From Atrina japonica (lineage: Eukaryota > Mollusca > Bivalvia > Pterioida > Pinnidae): a DNA stretch of 64,000 nucleotides. Both the position numbers and the translations under genes were made by a program. The notes below the pieces were generated by a model. It made no database searches, had not been told where the DNA came from, and was given only the letters and a program-made list of their open reading frames with translations. The stretch's first letter is position 1. The number at the start of each line of letters is the position of its first letter. Of the stretch, positions 1 through 12,800 are shown one piece after another. The DNA is taken from NCBI GenBank assembly GCA_030159075.1, contig BROG01000510.1, positions 452,501 to 516,500 of the forward strand, read 5' to 3'.

Positions 1-95
<95 letters not shown>

Positions 96-143
96 ATATA
101 TATATATGTGTGTGTATATATACATATATATATATACATGTAT

Positions 144-234
<91 letters not shown>
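1..234. repeat. AT microsatellite
   Basis: Nearly pure TA dinucleotides with short TG/CA interruptions around 61-160, open at the left edge of the window. It creates a spurious Tyr/Ile open frame that should not be read as a gene. Confidence 0.97.
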
Positions 235-236
<2 letters not shown>

Positions 237-825
237 ATGATATACATACTCATATTATACACATATAAAACCTACTTCAGATAAAATGGTCAGATAAAGC
301 AGACATAGATTTTAGGGATTTTCAGATTTTCTGACTAATTTATGGGTCCTCTTTATGTTTTCATATCTCATTCTGATTTACATACAGATATGATCATTGA
401 TATATATATAGATATATATATATATAAAAGATACTGGTATACGTATTGGGTATCCATATAAATTTTATCTTTTTTATTTACATATACTTACATTGTAGTA
501 CATGTATTAAGTGGCAGACCAAGAGGTGGGATATTGTAAATTTGGATTTTATTTACTTATGTGACCGTATTCCTTATTTCAGACTGAAATGAGAGATGTT
601 TATTTGAATTGTTTGTGTCACACTTGGCAATTTTATAGTCATGTACATTTACATACACTAAATGTATGATGGCAGCCAGTTTATAAGTGTGGAAAAGAAA
701 ACTCATTTAACATTTAAGATCACAAACTTCTGCACAGTAAAGTGGAAAACTTTCCTACTTAATCAGCTTGGGTTCTACAAATTTATGCAACATGCCATGA
801 TATACATGTACATAGTACATGTATG
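235..825. other. non-coding, no feature seen
   Basis: AT-rich sequence with stops in all frames and a short TA run at about 400-425. I looked here for catalase exon 1 (an ATG followed by a charged stretch of about 20 codons and a GT donor) and found none. Confidence 0.6.
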
Positions 826-1822
826 TATATTGTGAAGTTGCAATCATAATGCTGTAACCAATTGGCATTTGGTATGTGTATTGTGAAGTTGCAATCATAA
901 TGCTGTAACCATCTGACATTACATGTATGTGTATTGTGAAGTTGCAATCATAATGCTGTAACCATCTGACATAAGGTATATTGTGAAGTTGCAGTCATAA
1001 TGCTGTAACCATCTGACATTATATATATTTTGAAGTTGCAGTCATAATGCTGTAACCATCTGACATTACATCTATGTATATTGTGAAGTTGCAATCATAA
1101 TGCTGAAACCATCTGACATTACATGTTTGTATATTGTGAAGTTGCAATCATAATGCTGTAACCATCTGACATTACATGTATGTATATTGTTAAGTTGCAA
1201 TCATAATGCTGTAACCATCTGACATTAGGTATATTGTGAAGTTGTGATCATAATGCTGTAACCATCTGACATTACATCTATGTATATTGTTAAGTTGCAA
1301 TCATAAAGCTGTAACCATCTGACATTTGGTGTATTGTGAAGTTGCAACCATAATGCTGTAACCATCTGACATTACATGTATGTACATGTATATTGTGAAG
1401 TTGCAATCATAATGCTGTAACCATCTGACATTTGGTGTATTATGAAGTTGCAATCATAATGCTGTAACCATCTGACATTACATGTATGTATATTGTGAAG
1501 TTGCAATCATAAAGCTGTAACCATCTGACATTTGGTGTATTGTGAAGTTGCAATCATAATGCTGTAACCATCTGACATTACATGTATGTATATTGTGAAG
1601 TTGCAATCATAATGCTGTAACCATCTGACATTTGGTGTATTGTGAAGTTGCAATCATAATGCTGTAACCATCTGACATTTGGTGTATTATGAAGTTGTAC
1701 TCATAATGCTGTAACCATCTGACATAGGGTGTATTATGAAGTTGCAATCATAATGCTGTAACCATCTGACATAGGGTGTATTGTGAAGTTGCACTCATAA
1801 TGCGGTAACCATCTGACATTAG

Positions 1823-1827
<5 letters not shown>
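826..1827. repeat. tandem array, about 50-bp unit, about 20 copies
   Basis: The cores gaagttgcaatcataatgct and gtaaccatctgacatt recur from about 834 to 1827, with repeat starts 45 to 58 bp apart. Length variation comes from a variable linker (acatgtatgtatatt or ttggtgtatt). The array runs into a TA microsatellite (1826-1866). One more partial unit (gtgaagttgtact) follows that TA tract, so the microsatellite probably expanded inside the array. No coding capacity. Confidence 0.95.

Positions 1828-1866
<39 letters not shown>
1826..1866. repeat. AT microsatellite
   Basis: Uninterrupted TA dinucleotides sitting between the last full and the truncated unit of the preceding minisatellite. Confidence 0.95.
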
Positions 1867-1871
<5 letters not shown>

Positions 1872-2700
1872 GAAGTTGTACTTTTCTGATGATGACAAAC
1901 CATGTACAATGTACTTGTATCAATATGTGTTTGGCTTTAAAAAAATTACCTATGTCAGCCTTTTGCTGCTTATTCTGATAAGGTTTTTCACAGAACATGT
2001 ACATGTACATGTAGATAAGTCAAGACAACCCCTGACTTAATTCCAGTAACACCAGAAATTGTCTTGTTTGCATAATTTCCTGGACAAAACAGGGAGTGCT
2101 GAAAAGATATGCACCAAATGAATGATGTCCTATACTGGCTACAGAATAGATAGAATATAACTGTACTTTGATAACCTTCGTTACTAAGCCAGATAATGGA
2201 CAACATTTCCAACACTCTAAACATTTCAAGACTTTGAAAAAAAGTTAGGGCATATTTCTTCATAAATCATCCTGCAAAAAAGTGATACTCATACTGTTCA
2301 TAAGTCATTGTTACCTGTACTTACATTGTAATACACATGTAATGTACCAAGTTCTTGTGTCGGGATAAGCATGGCACACTGAAGAATGCTTACAAAGTAT
2401 ACCTTACTTCCTAATCCAGTCGGACATTTTATGGGTAAATTCACACATGTATAGCAATGCTTCTTTTTCATGTACCTGCCTAACAAGGGGAGTGGACATT
2501 TTTGATGGTTGTCACTATGGAACCAATATACCTTGACATGGAACCACCAGCTGCACAAGAGGAACTTCGTTGTCAGTGTGATGATTTCTTTGAAAATTAA
2601 TAAAACTTAAGTCCTTCATACATGTTATAGTCATGTATATTAGTTTATAGTTTTTATTTTAAATCAGTCATTAGCAGTGTAGCAGCTAGGGTTTTAGCAG
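1867..2700. other. non-coding, no gene seen
   Basis: Short open frames on the minus strand (about 1988-2263 and 2298-2558) lack splice-flanked conserved segments, recognisable domains or coding-like composition. I regard the stretch as intergenic or intronic. Confidence 0.5.
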
Positions 2701-2702
2701 GA

Positions 2703-2990
2703 TGACCCACCCCGTCCTGCCCTAATTTTGCCCCATCCTGCCTTTATTTAATCTATCCCAGTCTCAATTTTGTCCTACCATGCCCCAAGTTTGCCCCACT
2801 CTGTCTTTATTTTATGCAACCATGCCTCAATTTTGTCCTACCATGCTGCATTTTCCCTTACCCTGCCCCAATTTTGACAACCCTGCCCTAATTTTGTCCC
2901 ACCCTGTCCTAATTTTGTCTCACCCTTCCCTTATTTATCTCACCTGTCCCTTTTACAATTTTTCTCTATCTGTCCCTTTATTTGTATTCA
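2703..2990. repeat. degenerate CT-rich minisatellite
   Basis: A roughly 20-bp motif of the form ccctgccctaattttgtccc recurs more than ten times with many substitutions. It leaves a low-complexity Pro/Leu/Ser open frame at 2780-2995 that I do not consider a gene. Confidence 0.75.
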
Positions 2991-3358
2991 GTTAGCACAT
3001 AGAGTATTAGTTATATTTGTTCTTTTCATTACTTACAGTGGTCATGTATGTTCTTATTGAATAACAATGTGTAGAAAAATGAGTTCTTATTATCTCTTCT
3101 ATTTAAGGGGTAAGGGGCACCATTTTTTGTAGTTGCAACAATTGCCCTTTTTTTCTGAGACTGCAGCACCACAAAGTTTCTAGCTGGAACACAGAATATA
3201 TGATCTGTTAAAATGTTTGTTTAAATAATAAGATTCTTAAGGGCAGTTTAAATAATTCAATAAAATATTGAGTACCATTTTACAGATTTTTGGTTAAAAT
3301 TGGGGGTATACATGTAGTTGAATTTCATCTTTACATACATGTAGAGTAGAATGTAAAG

Positions 3359-3476
3359 ACCAGGATTCAGTTGCACAATAGCCTGAATAGGTTGTTAAAT
3401 TTAACGTGAAGTTAATGTTAAACCAATGGGCTAACTGTAGATTGAATTTAACAATGTGTTGGGCAACCGGGTCCCG
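3359..3476. mobile_element. short inverted-repeat element (MITE-like)
   Basis: The left end (ccaggattcagttgcacaat, then ttgttaaattta) is mirrored at the right end (gaatttaacaatgtgttggg, then caaccgggtcccg) as an imperfect terminal inverted repeat. About 118 bp with no coding capacity, which suits a non-autonomous DNA transposon remnant. No target-site duplication was established. Confidence 0.55.
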
Positions 3477-4730
3477 ATTTCTTAATGTGTAGTTAGCTAT
3501 TAATCATATCTTTTTTAACAGACACATGAAGTACACCTCAGATTACTGTTTGTTAAGATAAACTCGGTGAAGGTACTTATAATCTAGGCAGTGCTATATA
3601 AACATATATACTGAGTAAAGGTGAAATACTGGAATACATGTACCTGATAGACTGTAATAAATAGATAGGTAAAATCAGGCTATACAAGTAAGAGGGAATA
3701 TAAATTAGTCTGTTGGTAACTGTAATACAGAATTTAAAGTATTTGACCATTTGAATTCAACATTGCAAATATTGTGAGATAAGATGTTTATATATCAAAC
3801 CTCAAAAGGTTTGTGGTTAGGTTTTAATGTAATTAATATCTGTCCATGATAGTACTGGCACTATTAGGTTTAGAGTTAATCAGAGCAACAACGACTCAAT
3901 TAGTATGGATTTTGTATATAAAACGTTACTAAAATATATGAGATTTTGTACTTATATTAACAGGTGCTTTTTTATTGAAAGACGATATGTGTAGGTCAAG
4001 GGTCTGTGTAAGTTTATGTTTCCAGGAATAACTTGGTAGATAAAAGTAATAAATTATATGGTATAATTACTGGTAAACAAATATTAAATGTACGTCAACT
4101 GCAACAAGAACAACCAAAAAGCCAATGATTTAACATTTTTCTCAGAAAATAAAACAATTAAGGAAATTCTTTTTATGATAGTCATTAATCATACAATTAA
4201 ATGTAAACTTATCCTTTCATCCCCAAGTGTCTTAATGGTTACTCTTACATATACATGTAAATGTATATTTTGTATTGGACCAGTCTATTTTGGTCAGCGG
4301 GGTTGAAAGGTTAATTCAACTTTAGATGCATACTTTATTAATTCCAAGAAACTGCTCTTGATTAAGTTGAAGAAGAAGTGATCTTCTATGTACCATTAAA
4401 TGCTGCTATATTACCAAAGTAAAGATATTGACTATGAAAATGTACATGTTGTATGAAACTGATGTACCTGTAGCTAAACATGAAACTGTCATTTGAACTT
4501 TCAAACAATTTTTGATTTAAAAAATAAAATGACAAAATGTTTTGAAACATCCCTCAATTTTTAAAATACCACCCTGTCTCTGTACCATACATATATATTG
4601 AATCATTTGAAAATTCCCAAATGCACATTGACCAATGGAATTGCAATGTATTGCATTTTATAATGAAGTACGTGCAGGCCTATACAGTGTTTTAACATAC
4701 ATGTAATACAATATGTTGTGTCTCATGTTT
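3477..4730. other. non-coding, no feature seen
   Basis: AT-rich sequence. The open frame at 4088-4306 shows no domain and no splice context. Nothing else stands out. Confidence 0.5.
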
Positions 4731-5012
4731 ATGTTTGTTTATTATTGTTTAACGTCCCACTCAAGAATATTTCACTCATATGGAGACGTCAGCAAATGCC
4801 GGTGAAGGGCTTCAAATTTTGGCCTATGCTCGGCACTTACGGCCATTGAGCAGTGAGGGTTCTTTAACGTGCTGACACCTACTGTGACATGGGACCTCCA
4901 ATTTTTACTGTCTCATCCGAAAGACAGGAAACCAACCTGTCGCCGGCGGGACTCGAACTCACGACCTCACGATCCAAAGTCGAGCGTGCTACCGACTGAG
5001 CCAGGCCGGCTC
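4731..5012 (-). mobile_element. tRNA-derived SINE, V-SINE-like, full-length copy
   Basis: On the minus strand it starts with a tRNA-like head, gagccggcctggctcagtcg. An A-box-like tggctcagtcggt lies at 4991-5003 and a B-box-like gagttcgagtcccg at about 4949-4962. A body follows, then a 3' end reading gagtgggacgttaaacaata followed by ataaacaaac. The same body and tail occur on the plus strand at 60037-60312 and as fragments at 46365-46405 and 59311-59508. The organisation (Pol III head, conserved V-type tail) matches V-superfamily SINEs reported from bivalves. I did not determine the exact named family. Confidence 0.85.
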
Positions 5013-6680
5013 TTGTGTCTCATGGTCAGTGTGCGATGTAACAAAGTCTTACAATGTGTTATATTGTATACAAATGTAATCATTAATGCATCAGGCTTAA
5101 AAATGTCTGCCCATTTGGGGAAAATGTCATTGGCATCACAAATGGGAATTTTAATGGGAATTTGTGTTAATTAGGGAAAAATACATGCAGTTTGGAGAAA
5201 TAAATACGGGTACATCATGTATGTATTTTGCATTGGGAAAGGAGCTCAGTATTGGCCTTGTGGAAACTATACAAAAAGAAATGTCAGCATGTACATGTAC
5301 ATGTATATTATTGTTATACAATAAAGTTTCATATGATATATTGTTATATAGTGTTTTATGTTATCATAAATACAAAAGTATATGATTTATAATATCAATC
5401 AAGTGTTCTTGTAAAACAATATTATACAACTCATTCTTATACATGTGTGGATGTATCATATATAGTAGTATTGTTATACGATATACAAGTGTGTTACTGC
5501 ATGTACTGTATATATCATTTGGAAAGCTGCTATTGTATAAAAATGACAGTGTTAAATGTATACAAGTTGTTTTATGTAACATGTTATAAAATTGTATCAT
5601 ACAGGTGATAAATATTATATTTTAAAATGTGCTGTTGATGATATTCATCAACATGATAAGATGGGTCAACAATGAATAAGAAAGCAGGAATGATAATGAT
5701 ATTGTAAATTTGTCATCAAGACAATTTCTTTTATTATAATTTTGTTATATGTATTTATAAAGGATATTTTGATTGTCACACAATGACTGACAAATGTTAG
5801 TCATTATACACACTCATAATGATGTACATGTGTACAAAACTTAGTTAACCTTTTGACCTTCAAGTACAATGTACATGTGTATGTTAATGGTATACCCTTA
5901 TCTGTTATATTGGACTAGTCTATTTTGGTATGTGGGATTGAAATAATGAGTTGCCTACATATGTGCTAGGCAGTGTTGATAGTTACAGTGTATATATATA
6001 TATAGATGTTGTAAGATAGAGATGGTGGTATCTAGAACGTTAGCCTACTTAACTGTATGCAGTTCAAAGTCTCAGGCTTACATAAACTTTTTACACATGG
6101 TCATGTGTATGCTAAGATTTTATAATACATTTATGTCCTCGAATCTTGTTGTTCTGATGTTTGTACACAACTAAGACTTCCATAACACTATTGAACCAGA
6201 TGACAAAAAAGTTGTCATACATATACAATTATCTGGCAAAATTATTAAGAATTCAATAATTTTTTAATTTTCTGTGCGACTGTGGGACTGGTACGAGTTG
6301 CATAATTTACATAAAACACTCTTCATCTCGTATTTTAGTGTAAATAAGCCCCCACATGTAAATTTCTATGTTTACAGTATAATGATATATACTGGTCTAT
6401 AAATTGACATTGTTGGTTCAACTGTTTGCGTTAACATTTTTGTTGAGCTGTTGTGTTAAGCTTTGTTATGAAAACTACAATGTTTCACAATGAAAACTAT
6501 AACATGCTTCACAATTCAGCCACAATACATGTACTTTTAGTGGTTCCTAGTTATTCATTGGTCTACAGTTTGGTACATATGTACATGTATGTCAATCAGA
6601 CAGGTTACAATTTTCACAAATTTTGATTGCATATTTATTTTTCAAATAATCATTTCAAATTTTTCTTGTACATTTTACAG
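5013..6680. other. non-coding flank before the first visible catalase exon
   Basis: Probably intron 1 of catalase, because the exon at 6681 starts with a normal acceptor and lacks the N-terminal 20-odd residues. A patch at about 6265-6365 (gactgtgggactggtacgag) is repeated in inverted orientation at about 13945-14022, so it is an old dispersed repeat. No exon 1 candidate was found. Confidence 0.5.
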
Positions 6681-6852
6681 AATCCTGATGGACTCACTAC
6701 AGGAACAGGTGCCCCTGTGGGATTCAAGACAGCCACCATGACTGTAGGACCCAGAGGGCCTGTCCTGCTGCAGGATTTTGTGTTCACCGATGAAATGGCT
6801 CATTTCAACAGAGAAAGAATTCCTGAAAGAGTTGTGCATGCTAAAGGAGCTG
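6681..6852 (+). CDS. CAT: catalase exon with the catalytic His motif
   Basis: The acceptor is cattttacag and the donor is G|gtatgt (phase 1). It encodes [14 protein letters not shown] through [14 protein letters not shown]. This contains the catalase active-site signature with catalytic His (residue 53 of the visible protein) and the Arg/Glu residues around it. Translation enters in phase 0 from an unseen upstream exon. Confidence 0.97.
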
Positions 6853-9800
6853 GTATGTAATTCAAATAACTCATCAACCCCTGTGGTCACATTTAGACTC
6901 TCCCAAATCAATAAATAGTTCAGTCTACTGTCATAATTCAGGGATTAACAAGTTAATATTGCATTTAAAATTATTGTAAACATGGTAAAAGTTTACTTCT
7001 AAATCATACACTCCTGCATTCAGACAGTGGATTTTACTACATGTATTTATTTGAAATGGCAAATAAAAACTATTCTTGGAAAATTGATGAATCAAGGATA
7101 TATACTGTATACATGTACATGTACCTGGAAATTTTCACTTCTTTTGCCCATTCACGACAGAAAACATATTCACCCTGTCTTAAATTCACATTTAATAATC
7201 AACATCATATAGATGGCATGTACATGTATGTTTGTGCTTTGTCTCTTTAGCTTGAAAATTTTGCTTTCATTTTAAATTTGCCCACTTATCTAAGGGCGAA
7301 AAGAGCAAAAGTTAAGTGCGAGTGAAAATTTCCAGGTGAACTGTATTCATCTCTAATTGCATTTTTCAAAAATTACAACACTTGGATCTCATTTTTGTAA
7401 TGGCTTAGTCATATTCAATTTTTATGTAAAATAAATTACTATTGTCTTTTTCAAAAACTTATAAGGAAAATTAATTTAAAAGAACTTATTTTGACCTTTG
7501 GAAATTAAAATCGCTGTTTTATATGGAACATGTGTCTTCTACACAATATTCTGACAAGTCATGCATTTTATGATTAATACACCAACAAACACTTTGATAA
7601 ACTGTTTAATTACGAAGTCATTTCCCGTGTTACGTGTATTGAGATCATGTACATTAGCGGATTTCAGCTTGTTTTGATGATCCGTCATGTACATGTACAT
7701 TTTGTAACATACCAAGGACAGAACAGGATGTTCGTGACACACACCCTGATGTAATTTCTCTTTTGTCTGTACTGTCTCTCTCATGGACAAATTTTATGTA
7801 TATTTCATAGACAGACTTTGAAGTTTATGTACAGTTTCCTGTAATAAAGACCTTATTCTGGGAAACATTTAATTTTTAATTTTGTTTTTGTATCTAAGAT
7901 TCATTAGACATTCTGTTCATTGTTGACATTTCATTGTCAAAATGTTGTTGTGTTTTTATTAGTATACAAAGCTGTCTTGTTTACTAAGAATGTGACATGT
8001 ATATTAATTATTTCTACATATATTGTAAGTTTCTTAATTAAAACATTGCTCCCTGACCTGTACATGTCGATATACAAATGATTATCTGACATATCTGTGT
8101 ATTTCTTACCATGCCCCAGGCAGTACAATCAGAGTCAAATTTTAATGTCATACAAAATATATATCTTATCAAAATAATGATGAAATGTACTTAATTAACA
8201 AAAACAGGATGTACTTTTACTTTTAAAGGAAAATAATAATTTTATTTTTTACACATTACAAATGATTTGATTGGTTTTGACTTTAGTCATCATTGGAATA
8301 TTAAAGTGATTTCTGTGTCAACTGCAAAGTAATTCACTAGAATGTCAGGATAATTAAGTATACCTCGCAACAACAACACTTGTAAATTCTGAAGATTTGA
8401 ATTTCATCATTTTTGGAATTCATACAAAATGTATGTAAAGAAGACATATTTCCTTTAAGACCTTAGGTTTTTTTTTACTTTTCCTAATATAAAAACATAC
8501 GTGAATGTCTGTGGATTTCCTTTGTAAATCAGACTAGGGTTCAGCCTCAGATATCTTCATATGTGCTAATTTGTCAGCAGATCTAGACATATTCTTTATT
8601 TGCTTTCCTTTTCCTGATTTCTATCCTTTATCAATCAGTATCATTTACTATTACTGAAAGATACATGTATCTGAAATTGCCTTTATTCACTAGATAATGT
8701 TGATGCTACATTGTACATATACATGTATATCAAGATATGAAACAGATAATAAGCATGTATTTTTGTGAAATTAGTTGTTTTTCCAATTGTACACATGAAT
8801 CAAGCAGATGAACCAATAACACCTTATAACTTTAAACCTTAATTAATAGTAGTGTTATTTCATACAAAGCTTGCAAAGATCTACATGTAAGTTTGAAAAA
8901 AAAATTGCAGAAGGCCGGTTGTCTCTTCCAAGTTACATTGAAAATGGGTTTTATCCTCTACCATTAAAAACTGGCTGCCACAAAAATAACTGAAAATTTG
9001 TTGAGTGTGGTTGTGAACTGCCAATAAAGCCAAAACAAACCTTCATATTGCTGCTAAATTACTTGTGCAAGAAATTTACAATTTACAAATTTTGTAGCTT
9101 CAGTGTTAGATATTCTGTTTTCACACTTAAACAGGTGTTGAAGTACATGTAAGTATGCAACATCATGTTTATCATGAGATATAGCCTTCATTCTATTATG
9201 TTTGAATGCTTTATCAGTTTTAAAGATATCTAGGTGAATAGTATGGTGTCATGTAATTTCATAAAAAATGATACATGTATAATGGGTGTCAGAGTTGTCC
9301 CAGTTACACAATATTATGTATCATGTATGATTGGGAAGATCTAGTGGTAGAACATTCATTTCACATGCAGAAGGTCCTGGGTTTAATTCCTGGTTCTGGG
9401 ACGTATGTAGCACTTTATACATAGTGACATTTTTTCCCCAATATCTTGCCATGAGAAGTATACATCCGGGAAAGGTCTAATACCAAGGTCCCATGTCATT
9501 GCCATAAGTCCAGAAAACAGGTCAAAATTTTGGCCACTTCCTGAGATTATCATTAAGTGCAAAATTACTTATGTGAACTGCAACAAAACAGTGCACAATT
9601 AAAAATCTCATGGAATATGTGCACATGAATCTACCTATACAATGTGTTGTTTTTACAAAATGTGGCATTGATAAGCATTGATACTAGATTTTTTTTTTTT
9701 TTAAAAAAGTAATCAATATGCCACTTAATTTTTTTTACATTGTATTTGTAGTAAATGTTACTTTTAAATGTTATTTTCTTAATTACAGGTGCATTTGGGT

Positions 9801-12800
9801 ATTTTGAATGTACCCATGACATCTCAAAGTACTGCAAGGCTAAGCCATTTGAATTTGTTGGCAAGAAAACCCCTCTTGGTGTCAGATTCTCCACTGTCGG
9901 TAAATATCTTGATTATTTTATCATTTTGCTCAAGTACTTCAACTTCTTCATTATCTCACTTAATTCTACATGTACTTCTTATCCTCTATATCACAAAAAA
10001 TAAAATCAGTTCAAGTATTGAAAGAATTGAGAAACTTTGTGCCATATTGATTTTGGAAATCTCTTGACATCCACTACATTCAGTGGTCTTGGGAAAATTC
10101 TTGTCATGGCAATATCCACTACATTCAGTGATCTTGATATCCACTTCATTCAGTAATCTTGGGAGAGGTCTTGTCATGGCAATCTCTTGACATCCACTTC
10201 ATTCAGTGATCTTGGGAGAGGTCTTGTCATGACATTCTCTTTACATCCACTTCATTCAGTGATCTTGGGAGAGGTCTTGTCAGGGCAATCTCTTGACATC
10301 CACTACATCCAGTGGTCATGGGAGAGTTCTTGTCATGACATTCTCTTGACATCCACTACATTCAGTGGTCATGGGAGAGTTCTTGTCATGGCAGTCTATT
10401 TACATCCACTTCATTAAGTGGTCATTGGAAAGTTCTTGTCATGGCAATCTCTTGACATCCACTACATTTAGTGATCTTGGGAGAGGTCTTGTCATGGCAA
10501 TATCTTTACATCCACTACATCCAGTGGTCATGGGAAAGTTCTTGTCATGGCAATCTCTTGACATCCACTACATTCAGTAATCTTGGGACAGGTCTAGTCA
10601 TGACAAACTCTTAACATCATCTTGGAAGAGGTCTTGTCATGGCAATCTCTTGACATCCACTTCATTCAGTGATCTTGGGAGAGTTCTTGTCATGGCAATC
10701 TCTTGACATCCACTTCATTCAGTGATCTTGGGAGAGTTCTTGTCATGGCAATCTCTTGACATCCACTACATTTATTGGTCTTGGGAGAGTTCTTGTCATG
10801 GCAATCTCTTTATATCCACTATATTCAATGTTCTTGTCATGCACAAACTGTAAAATATTTTCAAATTTTACAAGAAAAATTAGTGAAAACACTGTGCTGG
10901 TTTGGTTTTCTTTAATTTTGGTTAATTTTATGACTTCTGGGTCATGGTTTTTGTATGTAGTTTACTGGGTTGGACTCGGAAAACCACCCAAAATTTAAGA
11001 GGTTGTAATGGTCTTACTTGTTGCTCATCATGCCATCATGGCAGTAAGGAGGTCTCTCCCTCCCTGTGTGTCACTGGCTAGCTTCTGAATTATGTTCTAG
11101 TGGGTTTTTTTTTATTGCTGTTTAATTTCAGCCGCCACTGTTCAACACGAAGTGACTTTTGGTAGATGTCTTTTCCGCTTCCCCTCTGGTGTACAAAAGA
11201 GGGCCGTCCTTTATAAAATGCTATCAGAGTCTCTTCTGAGTTGATGGCCAATCCCTGTACAGATCTACCAAGATAAATTGATACATGTTTACAAACATAA
11301 CGCATCTAAATTAGATCAAGCAGGATTACAAGCTTCTTGTCAGCACAGAATGTTAGAGCTACAGAAACAAGTGGATCAGTACAACACAAAATGTTTTTTC
11401 TGTACACTCATATTTTTGGAAAATAGACAGTATTGATTTGGTTTCAGACAAAACCCTAATTAAACAACAAAAGTGATATTGTTATAACTTATAACATCAA
11501 TTGCAAAAAATATTATAAATAATTTAGACCCTGTGAAAGGGATGACAGTATAGATAGCCGGTACATTTTGTCTGTAAATTTTCAGGTGGAGAGAGTGGCT
11601 CAGCTGACACCGCCAGAGATCCTCGTGGATTTGCAGTTAAATTCTACACAGAGGATGGAAATTGGGATTTGGTTGGAAACAATACACCCATCTTCTTCAT
11701 CAGAGACCCAATACTGGTAGGTTACAGGTTTATATGTAGAAGTAAAAGTAACCCTAAACTTTGAATGGTCATAAATTATCTACCAAAATAATGAGAATTA
11801 GGTAACACTCATATTGTTAGACTCCCATACAATGCTGTCGAGTCTACCGAACTAAACTGAGTGGTTAATTTGATATCAGATTAGTGGGCTGATGGGTAGT
11901 CTACCAAACTAAACTGAGTGGTTAATTTGATATCAGATTTGTGGGCTGATGGGTAGTCTACCAAACTAAACTGAGTGGTTAATTTGATATCAGATTTGTG
12001 GGCTGGTGGGTAGTCTACCAAACTAAACTGAGTGGTTAATTTGATATCAGATTAGTGGGCTGATGGGTAGTCTACCAAACTAAACTGAGTGGTTAATTTG
12101 ATATCAGATTAGTGGGCTGGTGGGTAGTCTACCAAACTAAACTGAGTGGTTAATTTGATATCAGATTTGTGGGCTGGTGGGTAGTCTACCAAACTAAACT
12201 GAAAGTGGTTAATTTGTGGTCAGATGGGCAAGCTGGTGGGTAGTCTACCAAACTAAACTGAAAGTGGTTAATTTGATATCAGATAAGTGAGCTGGTGATT
12301 AGTCTACCAAACTAAACTGAAAGAGGTTAATTTGAGGTCAGATGGGCAAGCTGGTGGGTAGTCTACCAAACTAAACTGAAAGTGGTTAATTTGAGGTCAG
12401 ATGGGCAAGCTGGTGGATTTAGGTGGGTATTCTATCAAACTTCACTGAGAATGGTAAATTTGATGACAAGTGAACAGGTCTTTTGGTAGGTGGGCGTTAA
12501 TATTTAATTGGTTGACGGGTGATAACTTATGTGTCAGTTAAGTCATACAACAATAGAAAAAATCTGTAGTTATCAAAGAACACAGATCAAATTCAATTTT
12601 ATAACAATAATTTTTAACATTACTGAGTTGTGTCTCTTTGTCCTCTGTTTTCCAGATTGTTGTGCCTTTCTTTATTTGCGGAAGATATATAGACTTTTGC
12701 AGTGCTCCATAAGGTCTTAATCATATATGTGTTACTTGTTCCAAATTGATAAACACAAAGAGGGTGACATTAAGATAGAATTAATCTTTCTGAGGGCTCA

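Noticed and set aside
62..268. Tyr/Ile-rich short ORF
   Set aside because: Translation of the AT microsatellite.
826..1827. CRISPR-like array
   Set aside because: The spacers are not unique; the whole unit including linker repeats, and the setting is a eukaryotic intron or flank.
9333..9400. tRNA gene
   Set aside because: A and B boxes are present but the stems do not pair as a cloverleaf and a SINE-like body follows.
10187..10998. Plus-strand frames with repeated His-Pro-Leu-type peptides
   Set aside because: They follow the 53-bp tandem repeat and lie inside a catalase intron.
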